Below, one piece after another: positions 16,461 to 25,015 of a stretch of DNA of 64,000 nucleotides. How positions within the stretch are numbered: the stretch's first letter is position 1; each line of letters begins with the position of its first letter. The notes beneath the pieces were generated by a model, which worked only from the letters and a program-made list of their open reading frames with translations, searched no databases and was not told the DNA's origin. Position numbers and translations under genes: made by a program. The stretch lies in NCBI GenBank assembly GCA_047501485.1, contig JAZDRN010000004.1, positions 124,001 to 188,000 of the forward strand. The letters run 5' to 3'. Origin of the DNA: Ancrocorticia sp047501485. GTDB lineage: Bacteria; Actinomycetota; Actinomycetes; Actinomycetales; Actinomycetaceae.

Positions 16461-19361
16461 GTGAGTCCACGTGTGCCCAAAGATGACGGTAGCAAGAAGC
16501 CGACGCCGCGCAAGACGCAGAGTCCTGCCGCGAAGAAGTCAGCTGCGTCCAAAGCGCCCGAACGCCAGCCGATGAGCGCATTGAAGCGTGAGGCAATCGC
16601 TTTCGGCTTCCTTGCCCTTGCCATCATCGTCGCGCTGCGCGAGTGGTTTCAGCTGTCGGGCATCCTGGGCGGCATCATCCACCACGTCGTCGCCGGTACC
16701 GTCGGCCTGCTGTCGATCTTCGTCCCGCTCCTGCTGGTGGCAATAGCGATTCAGATCTTCCGCACGAAGCCGCGGGTCACCAATAAACGCATGGCGATCG
16801 GGATCGCCCTCGTCGTGGCAGCCTTGGCGGGCATCCTGCACCTCATCATGAGCCCGGTCAGCCCGATGGACGATTTCAGCGCCATCGAGGGCGCTGGCGG
16901 GCTCATCGGCTGGGCCGTTGGCGCCTCCCTACGCACGCTTCTCTCGCCCTACGGGGCCTATCCGGTCCTCGTGATGGTCCTGCTCTTCGCCGTGCTGTAC
17001 ATGACCAACACGACGCTGCACGATGTCTGGAACAAGGTGCGCGATGCGCGTGGGGAGCGCGGCGAGCGTGGCGACGACGTCTCGGAATCCACCCTTGCAA
17101 ACCGTGGCGCGACGGCGTCGGTTCCCTACGACTCCGCGCACGAGGTGGACGGGGAAGCCCCGAAGAAACAGAGCCTGCTCTCTCGCCGCCGCAAGAACGG
17201 GGACGCCGATAAATCGCAGTCGGTCCCTCCGACCGACGTCATGGACTCCTCAGACGTGGAGTCCTTCGATCCTGACGACGATGCGGCAACCCAGGCGCTT
17301 GCCGCTGCTCAGAATGCCGCCCGCCCGCGTGCTCCGCGGGGTGGTAAGCCGAGCACCAGGTCGAGTGCCGCGAAGGGGAGCGCGACAGCGGCGAACGCCG
17401 GCGCAGCTTCAGCGGCGCGCAAGCGCGACGCGAATGAGAGCGCGGACGGCTCCGCTGGTCAGAGCCTGCCAGCACCAGACAAGACGGCCGTCATCCCCGG
17501 CGGGCAGCAGCTCGCGCTCGACCCCAATGTGACCTATCAGCTTCCCTCTCCCGACGATCTCAAGCATGGAGCCCCCCACGCAGAGCGGACCGCCGCCAAT
17601 GACAAGGTCGTCGATCGCCTCACGCAGGTCTTCACGGAGTTCGGTATCGATGCCCAGATCGTCGGATTCTCACGTGGCCCTACGGTCACCCAGTACGAGG
17701 TCGAGCTGGGCCCGGGAGTGAAGGTCGAGCGGATCACCGCGCTGTCCAACAACATCGCCTACGCGGTGGCCTCCGCAGAGGTCCGTATACTCTCGCCGAT
17801 CCCCGGCAAGTCGGCCATCGGTATCGAGATCCCGAATGAGGACCGCGAGACAGTGCTATTGGGCGACGTCCTGCGTTCGCAGGTCGCCCACAAGGCCACC
17901 CACCCGCTGACGGTCGGCGTCGGCAAGAACGTGGAGGGCAAATTCGTCATCGCCAACCTCGCCAAGATGCCACACCTGTTGGTGGCCGGAGCGACGGGTG
18001 CCGGTAAGTCCTCTTTCATCAACTCGATGATCACCTCGATCATGATGCGTGCCACCCCGGACCAGGTCCGAATGATCCTTGTGGATCCCAAGCGGGTCGA
18101 GCTGACCATCTACGCCGGGATCCCGCATCTCATCACGCCGATCATCACCAACCCCAAAAAGGCCGCCGAGGCCCTCGAGTGGGTGGTCAAGGAGATGGAC
18201 GCCCGCTACGACGATATGGCGGCCTATCACTTCAAGAACATCGACGACTTCAACGCCGCGGTGCGGGCGGGGACAGTGCAGCCGCAGAACCCTAACCGCC
18301 AGCTGGCTCCCTATCCCTATCTGCTCGTTGTGGTAGACGAGTTGGCGGACATGATGATGGTGGCCCCTCGCGATGTCGAGGCGTCCATCCAGCGGATCAC
18401 CCAGCTGGCGCGCGCGGCCGGGATCCATCTGGTTCTGGCGACGCAGCGCCCCTCCGTCGACGTGGTGACGGGCCTCATCAAGGCCAATATCCCCTCGCGC
18501 CTCGCGTTCATGACCTCATCTCTTGCGGATTCACGCACCATTTTGGACATGTCCGGCGCCGAGAAGCTGATCGGACAGGGCGACGCTCTGTTCATGCCCG
18601 CAGGTGCCTCGAAGCCGATTCGTCTGCAGGGCGCTTGGGTGGACGAGGAGGAGATCGAGACCGTCGTCGCGGAGTGCAAGAAGCAGTTGCAGCCGCATTA
18701 TCGGGACGATTTCGAGGAGGTCCAGGAGCAGAAGAAGCAGCGCGAGGAGATCGGCGACGATCTCGACGTCCTGCTCCAAGCGGCGGAGATCGTCATCACC
18801 ACGCAGTTCGGGTCGACGTCGATGCTGCAGCGCAAGCTCCGCATCGGTTTCGCCAAGGCGGGCCGCATGATGGACCTGCTGGAGCAGTACGAGATCGTGG
18901 GAGCGAGCGAGGGTTCCAAGGCGCGCGACGTTCTCGTCTCCCCGGAATACGTGGAGCAGGCTCTTGCGATGTTGCGCGGAGAACGCCCCTCCATTTTCGA
19001 CGACGACGTGGACCAAGCGGACGATGAGCCAGCCGCACTTCAGGATTCGATCGCCCAGAGTGCCGATCAGGCTACGGACGGTCCCTATGGTGGAGAAGAG
19101 GGGTCAGGCGAGTACGACGAGTACGACGATGATTTCGAGGCGCCCCAGGGCGAATGGAATGCTCCGCCCCTGGACCGGACGCGAAGTGCGGCCACTGCCG
19201 GAGCGGGGGGCGCCACCGAGGTGTTGCCGCAGGCAGATCGATATGCCAACGATCCGCTGGCCGAGAGTGCGCAGGGCCCCGTTGTCAAGAACTGGTACGA
19301 CGACTTCGACGACGATGAGGGAGACTCCGGCGAGGACGCCTGGCAGTTGACAGGGCGCTGA
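16461..19361 (+). CDS. ftsK: DNA translocase FtsK/SpoIIIE
   Basis: A membrane-anchored motor that pumps chromosome ends through the closing septum. The 966 residues have a basic Lys/Ala-rich N-terminus, about four membrane helices (residues ~50-185), and a Ser/Ala/Asp-rich linker. The motor follows, with Walker A AGATGAGKSS (Lys516) and Walker B VVVDELADMMMV. The C-terminal gamma winged helix (QFGSTSMLQRKLRIGFAKAGRMMDLLE) recognises KOPS-type sites. A further ~110-residue acidic tail follows gamma, which is longer than usual. The start is GTG 16461 behind TAGGGT. It is convergent with the CapA-like gene, with only 41 nt and no clear hairpin between them. Confidence 0.97.
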   Translation: MSPRVPKDDGSKKPTPRKTQSPAAKKSAASKAPERQPMSALKREAIAFGFLALAIIVALREWFQLSGILGGIIHHVVAGTVGLLSIFVPLLLVAIAIQIFRTKPRVTNKRMAIGIALVVAALAGILHLIMSPVSPMDDFSAIEGAGGLIGWAVGASLRTLLSPYGAYPVLVMVLLFAVLYMTNTTLHDVWNKVRDARGERGERGDDVSESTLANRGATASVPYDSAHEVDGEAPKKQSLLSRRRKNGDADKSQSVPPTDVMDSSDVESFDPDDDAATQALAAAQNAARPRAPRGGKPSTRSSAAKGSATAANAGAASAARKRDANESADGSAGQSLPAPDKTAVIPGGQQLALDPNVTYQLPSPDDLKHGAPHAERTAANDKVVDRLTQVFTEFGIDAQIVGFSRGPTVTQYEVELGPGVKVERITALSNNIAYAVASAEVRILSPIPGKSAIGIEIPNEDRETVLLGDVLRSQVAHKATHPLTVGVGKNVEGKFVIANLAKMPHLLVAGATGAGKSSFINSMITSIMMRATPDQVRMILVDPKRVELTIYAGIPHLITPIITNPKKAAEALEWVVKEMDARYDDMAAYHFKNIDDFNAAVRAGTVQPQNPNRQLAPYPYLLVVVDELADMMMVAPRDVEASIQRITQLARAAGIHLVLATQRPSVDVVTGLIKANIPSRLAFMTSSLADSRTILDMSGAEKLIGQGDALFMPAGASKPIRLQGAWVDEEEIETVVAECKKQLQPHYRDDFEEVQEQKKQREEIGDDLDVLLQAAEIVITTQFGSTSMLQRKLRIGFAKAGRMMDLLEQYEIVGASEGSKARDVLVSPEYVEQALAMLRGERPSIFDDDVDQADDEPAALQDSIAQSADQATDGPYGGEEGSGEYDEYDDDFEAPQGEWNAPPLDRTRSAATAGAGGATEVLPQADRYANDPLAESAQGPVVKNWYDDFDDDEGDSGEDAWQLTGR

Positions 19362-19402
19362 CCCGGCTCACTGCCGAGGAAGCGCCGCCTCCGTTACGTC
19401 TT

Positions 19403-20668
19403 CTACTTCTTCTCAATGCCGACGAGCGTCGACTGCGGGGTGGGGGCCACCGTTCGCTCCGTCGAGCCGTCGGCTGTCATCACCGGATAGGTGGCATCCG
19501 CCCTCGACTGGATCTCGCCCGGGCTCAGGGACAGCCCGGGGAACTCCGCCCCCTGCGCCCCCTGCAGGAGATCGTTGAGGATGAAGAGATGATCGGTGCG
19601 ATCGTCCTGGGCGACGGCGGTCCATTCCAGATTGGTGACGTGCGCGGGGCCCTCGGCCGGGACCTCGACGGTCGCCGTCGTCATAAGGCCGGTGACCACA
19701 CGGTAGCCGTGGTTCTCGATCGTCTGGCCCGAGATCATGTTGCCCATGGACCAGGCGACCCACATCCCCTGACCGTCCGGCCCTCCCTCTAGGCGGGTCA
19801 CGGGCTCCGGGACATGGGAGTGATTGCCGAAGACCAGGTCGACAGCTCCGGAGGCGGCGAGCTTGTCCGCTATCGTCGTCTGTTCCTCAATGGGCTCGCT
19901 GACATATTCGGTGCCCCAGTGCATGGAGACGACCACGAGATCGGCCCCCTCGTCACGGGCCCGCTGTGCATCCGCTATGAGGTCGTCGACGCTGCGCAGG
20001 CCGAGTTCGCCCACCACGTTCCAGGACCACGGCTCCTCCTGCCGCAGGGGAATTCCGTTGGTGAGCGTGGAAGCGGAAAGATGTGCGACCTTGACTTCGC
20101 GCCCTCCCGATTCGAGCGTGTAATACTGGATCTGCTCGGCTTCCTCTGCGGTGCGGGCGGTCCCGTGATGCCCGAGTCCCGCCGCATCGAGGGTGTCCGC
20201 CGTGGAGACGACGCCGGCGAAACCGCGATCCATCGAATGGTTTGTGGCGAGCGCGCATCCGTCCCATCCCATGGCCTTCAACGAGGAGGCTATCTCCGGG
20301 GGAGCCCCGAAATTGGGATAGTTGGAGGGTTCCTCGCCGGGCGGGACTATGGGCACCTCGAGGGCGCACAGAGAGAGGTCCGCCCCGTCGATCCACGGCT
20401 GAATCGCGGAGAAGAGCGTCGTGTAGTCGAGCGTATCCCCGACCCGGGCGGCTTCATTGACCGATAGATGCAGCAGGATATCGCCGCCCGAGAGGATAGA
20501 CAGTGTGGAAGGAGTCGCCGTGGTGGTGGGATGCGGGGAGGCACTGTTGCTCGCCGAGCCCTCGGGCTGGGTCGGATCCTGCGAGGGGTCCTCTCCGACG
20601 GAGCTCGGGGAACAGGCTGCCAGTGCCAGAGCGGCGGCGGCAGCCGCGAGAATACGAGATATGCGCAT
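19403..20668 (-). CDS. CapA-family (PGA_cap) metallophosphatase-like lipoprotein
   Basis: The product is 421 residues from ATG 20668, chosen because GGGAG precedes it and it begins a lipoprotein signal peptide: MRISRIL, an Ala-rich core, then LAAC. The frame is open to 20719. After a Ser/Thr/Pro linker the CapA domain shows GGDILLH, NHSMDRGF, SMHWGTEYV and NHSHVPEP, the metal-ligand and His motifs of the calcineurin-like PGA_cap family. It is exported and anchored by lipid at Cys. Members are tied to poly-gamma-glutamate capsule synthesis in Bacillus, but no capBC genes are here, so the role is open. A TAGAAT-like -10 lies about 30 nt upstream of the start. Confidence 0.88.
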   Translation of the reverse strand: MRISRILAAAAAALALAACSPSSVGEDPSQDPTQPEGSASNSASPHPTTTATPSTLSILSGGDILLHLSVNEAARVGDTLDYTTLFSAIQPWIDGADLSLCALEVPIVPPGEEPSNYPNFGAPPEIASSLKAMGWDGCALATNHSMDRGFAGVVSTADTLDAAGLGHHGTARTAEEAEQIQYYTLESGGREVKVAHLSASTLTNGIPLRQEEPWSWNVVGELGLRSVDDLIADAQRARDEGADLVVVSMHWGTEYVSEPIEEQTTIADKLAASGAVDLVFGNHSHVPEPVTRLEGGPDGQGMWVAWSMGNMISGQTIENHGYRVVTGLMTTATVEVPAEGPAHVTNLEWTAVAQDDRTDHLFILNDLLQGAQGAEFPGLSLSPGEIQSRADATYPVMTADGSTERTVAPTPQSTLVGIEKK

Positions 20669-20849
20669 GAAGACTCCCAGGTTCGTGTACCGCACGATTC
20701 TAACGTTGCGCGCCGACATATTTGGTGGGCAGAGGAAATTGGCGGGCAGGGGAAAATGCTACGTGCGACCGGCACACTGGAGATTCCGCGGACTCTCTCG
20801 GGAGGTGCCGCGAACCGCCCGGAGGTGAGAAAGAAAGGGAAAGAAGCGG

Positions 20850-20861
20850 TAGTCTTGATGG
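20850..20861 (+). promoter_or_regulatory. Leaderless-type -10 for pgsA
   Basis: TAGTCT (20850-20855), 6-nt spacer, ATG 20862. The same hexamer and spacing occur before the M16 gene and, on the minus strand, the RsmC-like gene. Confidence 0.6.
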
Positions 20862-21488
20862 ATGAGCAGACCAGAGAACAAACCGGCATCCCAGGCACCG
20901 CTGTTCAATATCGCGAACATTTTGACGGTGAGCCGTCTGGTGTTGGTGCCGGTATTCATCGCTGTCTACTGGGTCGACACCCCGGTGCGCTCAGCCTGGG
21001 CGTGGGCGGTGTTCGCGTTGGCTGCCGCCACGGACAAGCTCGATGGGCATCTCGCGCGCAAGCACAATCTCATCACCGATTTCGGGAAGCTCGCGGACTC
21101 AGTCGCGGACAAGGCTCTGATCTCCGCCGCTTTGATCCTGCTTTCCTGGCACGGCCATCTGTGGTGGTGGGTGACCATCGTCATGATAGGACGGGAGTTG
21201 GCCATCACGCTCATGCGGATGTACATGGTCAAGCAGGAGGTCATGGCAGCGGGGCAGGGCGGAAAGATCAAGATGCTCCTTCAGTCCTTCGGTATCGCGG
21301 GTCTGCTCATCCCGTGGGCTGCCTTCCTGCCCGAGGTCCTCGCCAACATCTTGATCTGGGCCTCTTACGGGCTTCTGGGCCTCGCTCTGATCTTCTCCAT
21401 CACCTCCGCCTACGAGTACGTGCGCGACGCCCAACGTATCGCCCGTAACTCCAACGAAGGCGAGACCGGCACTGCGGACGCCCGCTGA
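20862..21488 (+). CDS. pgsA: CDP-diacylglycerol-glycerol-3-phosphate 3-phosphatidyltransferase
   Basis: Membrane enzyme that makes phosphatidylglycerol phosphate for phosphatidylglycerol and cardiolipin. The 208 residues have several hydrophobic helices. The CDP-alcohol phosphotransferase motif D-x2-DG-x2-AR-x8-G-x3-D-x3-D is complete, beginning DKLDGHLAR and ending GKLADSVAD. The start ATG 20862 is behind a leaderless-type -10. The cinA/pncC gene begins 2 nt after its stop, so they are co-transcribed. This ftsK-pgsA-cinA-clgR order is typical. Confidence 0.95.
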   Translation: MSRPENKPASQAPLFNIANILTVSRLVLVPVFIAVYWVDTPVRSAWAWAVFALAAATDKLDGHLARKHNLITDFGKLADSVADKALISAALILLSWHGHLWWWVTIVMIGRELAITLMRMYMVKQEVMAAGQGGKIKMLLQSFGIAGLLIPWAAFLPEVLANILIWASYGLLGLALIFSITSAYEYVRDAQRIARNSNEGETGTADAR

Positions 21489-21490
21489 CG

Positions 21491-22000
21491 ATGACGGGGC
21501 GAACTGAGCTTCCCCGGGTTGATGCGGCGCAGATAGTCGCGGAGCTGATCAGACGTCAACTGAGCATCGCGTGCGCCGAATCGCTGACGGGCGGAGAGCT
21601 GACGTCGAAGCTGGTCGGAGTACCGGGTGTCTCCGAGGTCTTGCGCGGCGGCGTAGTCAGCTATGCCACTGACCTCAAGGCGTCCGTGCTCGGAGTCTCT
21701 CGGGAACGCCTCGATGCGAATGGGCCCGTGGACGAGCAGGTGGCCACAGAGATGGCGCGCGGTGCGTGCCGGTTGCTCGGCGCCGACGTCGCCCTCGCGA
21801 CCACGGGAGTGGCGGGTCCAGGCCCCTCAGATGGACTGCCTGCGGGAACCGTCTGGATCGCCATCTCGGGCAAGCTCGGCGAGGAAGCTCGTCTGCTCAA
21901 CCTGTCTGGCGACAGAGTGGCCATTCGATCGCAGACCGTCACCTGCGTGCTGGGTTTGCTCGCCGATCATCTCGAAGCTGCAGCTTTTCCCGGCCTGTGA
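21491..22000 (+). CDS. cinA: CinA C-terminal domain protein / NMN amidohydrolase (PncC)
   Basis: A 169-residue stand-alone CinA C-terminal domain. It deamidates nicotinamide mononucleotide in NAD recycling in characterised members. Signatures are IACAESLTGGELTSKL (with the catalytic Ser/Thr region), GGVVSYATDLKASVLGV and TTGVAGPGPSDGLPAGTVW. The N-terminal MoCF-like half of full CinA is absent, as is usual in actinobacteria. It begins 2 nt after pgsA and precedes clgR by about 250 nt. Confidence 0.93.
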   Translation: MTGRTELPRVDAAQIVAELIRRQLSIACAESLTGGELTSKLVGVPGVSEVLRGGVVSYATDLKASVLGVSRERLDANGPVDEQVATEMARGACRLLGADVALATTGVAGPGPSDGLPAGTVWIAISGKLGEEARLLNLSGDRVAIRSQTVTCVLGLLADHLEAAAFPGL

Positions 22001-22258
22001 CGCACACCCCGTCGAGAGTCCGGTCAGGGCTGGAACGCTAGACCCATACATGAGGATTTCACAGGAAACCCACAGAAAAACTTGGCAAGCTTGTAGCAAC
22101 AGGGCGAAATGGTTGAGTGAACGTGGCTCAAGTTTGAAATGTGGTTGGACGTTCTGGGAATGAATCTTGCCGCACCTGCGTTGAGGAGAATGATGAGCAT
22201 GGAACTACGCACCGGCGTTAACCGGAAGAGTGATGGAGCTGCAGGAAAGGTCGTCAAG

Positions 22259-22600
22259 ATGTCTGAATCGAACCACAATGAGCAAACACTGCTGCGTCGC
22301 GAGCTGGGCGAGGTTCTGCGTGAATACCGCCAGCGCCAGGGGCGCACGCTTCGCGAGGTCTCCTCGGACGCCCGTGTCTCTCTCGGCTACCTCTCCGAGG
22401 TCGAGCGCGGTCAGAAGGAGGCGTCCTCGGAACTCCTTTCTTCCATCTGCACGGCGTTGAACGTCCCTTTGAGCCATGTCCTGCGGCTCGTGGCGGATCG
22501 CATCGATTTCTCCCAGGGTCGCATTCCCTCCCACCTGCGAGTGCCGGACTCCGTACCCGATGAACTCGTTCGAGCAGAGCTCGCCAAGCTTCCCCGGTGA
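22259..22600 (+). CDS. clgR: XRE-family regulator ClgR
   Basis: Helix-turn-helix activator of clpP/clpC and other proteolysis genes in actinobacteria. The helix-turn-helix is LREVSSDARVSLGYLSEVER, followed by GQKEASSELLSSICTAL, a near-textbook ClgR sequence. Start at ATG 22259 (113 residues, preceded by AGGAAAGG) fits family length. In-frame ATGs at 22193 and 22199 behind GAGGAG would add about 20 residues and cannot be excluded. It is followed by the DUF3046 gene with a GTGA overlap, and then recA, the conserved order. I could not find a convincing ClgR operator in the 250-nt upstream gap. Confidence 0.92.
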   Translation: MSESNHNEQTLLRRELGEVLREYRQRQGRTLREVSSDARVSLGYLSEVERGQKEASSELLSSICTALNVPLSHVLRLVADRIDFSQGRIPSHLRVPDSVPDELVRAELAKLPR

Positions 22601-22836
22601 AGGAATCCGAGTTCTGGAATGCGGTGGACTGGGCGTTCCCGGGCGGGCATGGACGTAGCCTGACCCAGGACCTCGTACTGTCGGCCTTGGAGGAGCGCAC
22701 GCCCGCGCAGGCCCTCCAGGCGGGAATGAATCCGCAGAAGGTCTGGGAGGCGATGTGTCTCTCCCTGGATCTTCCATCCCAGTACCAGTTCATTCACCGA
22801 ATCAACCCCAACGAGAGAGACGCCCTGTCTCGCTGA
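22597..22836 (+). CDS. DUF3046 protein
   Basis: A 79-residue small protein that starts with GTG 22597 overlapping the clgR stop (GTGA). Its sequence (MKESEFWNAVDWAFPGGHGRSL near the start; NPQKVWEAMCLSLDLP in the middle) matches the actinobacterial DUF3046 family. That family lies almost always between clgR and recA. Function unknown. Coupling to clgR suggests a shared regulon, but that is inference. Confidence 0.9.
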   Translation: MKESEFWNAVDWAFPGGHGRSLTQDLVLSALEERTPAQALQAGMNPQKVWEAMCLSLDLPSQYQFIHRINPNERDALSR

Positions 22837-22870
22837 CCTTGCCCTCACGCAACTCCATCCTTGAATCATG

Positions 22871-22904
22871 AGAAGGCGACCCGCAGTACCGCGGGTCGCC
22901 TTCT
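22871..22904 (+). terminator. Hairpin terminator after DUF3046
   Basis: A perfect 14-bp stem (22871-22884 with 22891-22904) has a 6-nt loop and ends in TTCTTC. It separates the clgR unit from recA. Confidence 0.85.
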
Positions 22905-23287
22905 TCGTGCCCGAGAGCAAGGTTCGGGGAAATCGTCGATGGCGCGAGCGATATCAGGGGCTGATGTCAGGAGCCGATAGCGAGAACGATCGGGAGGCCG
23001 GGTGGCCGAGCCGGGCACTTAGGTGATCGGGCGAATGGGTTGGGTGGCCGAGCCGGGCGGGAGGGACGACACACCGGGCAGTCGCAGCTTTCTTCGAACG
23101 TACGTTCGGGCGTAGGCTGTTCCCCAGATCGAAGAAGCGCGTGCTCATCCACAGGCAGTGAAGTGAGCGCGTTTTATGTCGGAGGTCGGGCATAACGTAG
23201 ATCTCGGAAGCCGCTCGGTGAGGGCGGCACCGTACAAGACCTGTTCTATCAGCCGTCACACCCGGTGACCAAGACAAAGGAATCGCA
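22905..23287 (+). promoter_or_regulatory. recA upstream region: direct repeats and SOS box
   Basis: A 383-nt gap without a gene. A 17-bp sequence, GGGTGGCCGAGCCGGGC, occurs twice (22999-23015 and 23041-23057, period 42). A perfect LexA box is at 23094-23109. The stretch from there to ATG 23288 should carry the recA promoter and a leader of up to ~150 nt; I saw no clear hairpin in it. Confidence 0.6.
23094..23109. promoter_or_regulatory. LexA (SOS) box of recA
   Basis: TCGAACGTACGTTCGG: the core CGAAC-GTAC-GTTCG is a perfect palindrome and fits the Gram-positive consensus CGAAC-N4-GTTCG exactly. Confidence 0.9.
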
Positions 23288-24382
23288 ATGGCGAAGAACC
23301 CTGCAAAAAGCGAGAAAGTCCAGAACCAGAAGGAAACCTCGGCGGATAACCGCGCCAAGGCATTGGACGCCGCACTTTCACAGATTGACCGTCAGTTCGG
23401 CAAAGGATCCGTCATGCGTCTGGGCGATCGGGTGACCCCCAAGGTGCAGGTCATTCCCACCGGCTCGGTGGCGCTCGATATCGCGTTGGGAATCGGTGGT
23501 TTGCCCCGGGGGCGCGTCGTGGAGGTCTATGGCCCCGAGTCCTCCGGTAAGACGACCGTGGCGCTGCACGCGGTGGCCAATGCGCAGCGCAACGGCGGTA
23601 TCGCCGGCTTCATCGATGCCGAGCATGCTCTGGACCCGGAGTATGCGCGCAAACTCGGCGTCGATACGGATTCGCTCATTGTGTCTCAGCCGGATACCGG
23701 CGAGCAGGCGCTCGAAATCGCTGACATGCTCATCCGTTCGGGAGCACTGGACATCATCGTTGTCGATTCCGTGGCGGCCCTCGTTCCCAAGGCGGAAATC
23801 GAAGGCGAGATGGGAGATTCTCATGTGGGTCTGCAGGCCCGCCTCATGAGTCAGGCGTTGCGCAAGATCACGGGTGCGCTGTCCGCGTCGGGCACCACCG
23901 CCATCTTCATCAACCAGCTGCGAGAGAAGATCGGCGTCTTCTTCGGCAACCCGGAGACGACGACGGGCGGCAAAGCGTTGAAGTTCTACGCCTCCGTCCG
24001 TTTGGATGTGCGCCGTATCGAGACCCTCAAGGAGGGCGCCGACCCGGTGGGCAACCGTACGCGCGTCAAAGTTGTCAAGAACAAGATGGCGCCGCCCTTC
24101 AAGCAGGCTGAATTCGACATCCTCTATGGTCAGGGCATTTCGCGTGAGGGTGGAATCATCGATATGGGTGTCGATCTGGGGATCGTGCGCAAGTCCGGAG
24201 CGTGGTACACCTATGAGGGTGACCAGCTCGGCCAGGGTAAGGAGAAGGTGCGCCAGTTCCTCAAGGACAATCCGGAGATGGCCGCCGAGATCGAGGGCAA
24301 GATTCTCGCGAAGGTCGGAATCGGCGTTGACCCAGAGACGGAAGTCGCGGAGGTCGCAGAACCGCAGGATGTCGATTTCTGA
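23288..24382 (+). CDS. recA: Recombinase RecA
   Basis: Forms ATP-dependent filaments on single-stranded DNA for strand exchange and for triggering LexA self-cleavage. The 364-residue length is normal. Walker A GPESSGKT is at residues 82-89; QPDTGEQALEIADML and the L2-region segment INQLREKIGVFFGNPETTTGG are intact. The C-terminus is acidic. ATG 23288 is preceded by AAGGAATCGC. A perfect SOS box lies 180 nt upstream. recX overlaps its stop by one base (TGATG). Confidence 0.98.
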   Translation: MAKNPAKSEKVQNQKETSADNRAKALDAALSQIDRQFGKGSVMRLGDRVTPKVQVIPTGSVALDIALGIGGLPRGRVVEVYGPESSGKTTVALHAVANAQRNGGIAGFIDAEHALDPEYARKLGVDTDSLIVSQPDTGEQALEIADMLIRSGALDIIVVDSVAALVPKAEIEGEMGDSHVGLQARLMSQALRKITGALSASGTTAIFINQLREKIGVFFGNPETTTGGKALKFYASVRLDVRRIETLKEGADPVGNRTRVKVVKNKMAPPFKQAEFDILYGQGISREGGIIDMGVDLGIVRKSGAWYTYEGDQLGQGKEKVRQFLKDNPEMAAEIEGKILAKVGIGVDPETEVAEVAEPQDVDF

Positions 24383-24903
24383 TGCGTCAATACGGGCGGC
24401 GCCGAAAAAGGGAACCGCGCGAGTTGAGCATTGAGGAGCAGCGCGAGAAGGCCAGAGATATCGTCGTCAGGCAGCTTGCCATGATGGACCGTTCTCGGGC
24501 CCAGCTCGCTCAGGCTTTGGAGCGCCGGGAGATCTCGGAGGAGGTCTGCCGGGAGGTCCTGGAGCATTTCGAGGAGATCGGGCTTATCGACGATGCCCAT
24601 TTCGCTGAGGTTCTCACTCGTACGCGCTTTGCGGAGAAGGGCTCCTCGCGGCGCGCTATCCTCGACGAACTGCAACGCAAGGGCGTGGCGCGCGATCTGG
24701 CCGAGCAGGCCGTGGAGCAAATCGACGAGGACGAAGAATTCGAAGCGGCCGTCCACCTCGCTATGAAGAAGCTCCGCACCGCATCTGGCAAGCCGGAGAC
24801 CCTGCTTCGGCGCACCTACGCCACGCTCGCCCGGCGTGGCTTCAACCCCGGGCAGTGTTCGCGGGCTCTGCGAGAGGCGGAGTCGAGGCTAAAGGCCTCT
24901 TGA
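24382..24903 (+). CDS. recX: Regulatory protein RecX
   Basis: Binds RecA filaments and limits recombinase activity. A 173-residue, mostly helical protein with three RecX-type repeats: ARDIVVRQLAMMDRSRAQLAQ, then EEIGLIDDAHFAEVLTRTRF and GSSRRAILDELQRKGV, and a last ATLARRGFNPGQCSRAL. It starts in the recA stop codon, so the two are translationally coupled and share SOS control. Confidence 0.95.
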   Translation: MRQYGRRRKREPRELSIEEQREKARDIVVRQLAMMDRSRAQLAQALERREISEEVCREVLEHFEEIGLIDDAHFAEVLTRTRFAEKGSSRRAILDELQRKGVARDLAEQAVEQIDEDEEFEAAVHLAMKKLRTASGKPETLLRRTYATLARRGFNPGQCSRALREAESRLKAS

Positions 24904-25001
24904 GCACAGGCCTCTTGAGCTAGGGGGGACGGAGATGGCAGTCTCCAGCGGCCGTGACCAAATAGCCCGTGCGGAAGTGGGAGGTTGCCCGTTGCCTGCA
25001 T

Positions 25002-25015
25002 TAGACTTATCGGCG
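25002..25015 (+). promoter_or_regulatory. Leaderless-type -10 for miaB
   Basis: TAGACT (25002-25007) lies 8 nt before ATG 25016. Confidence 0.45.
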
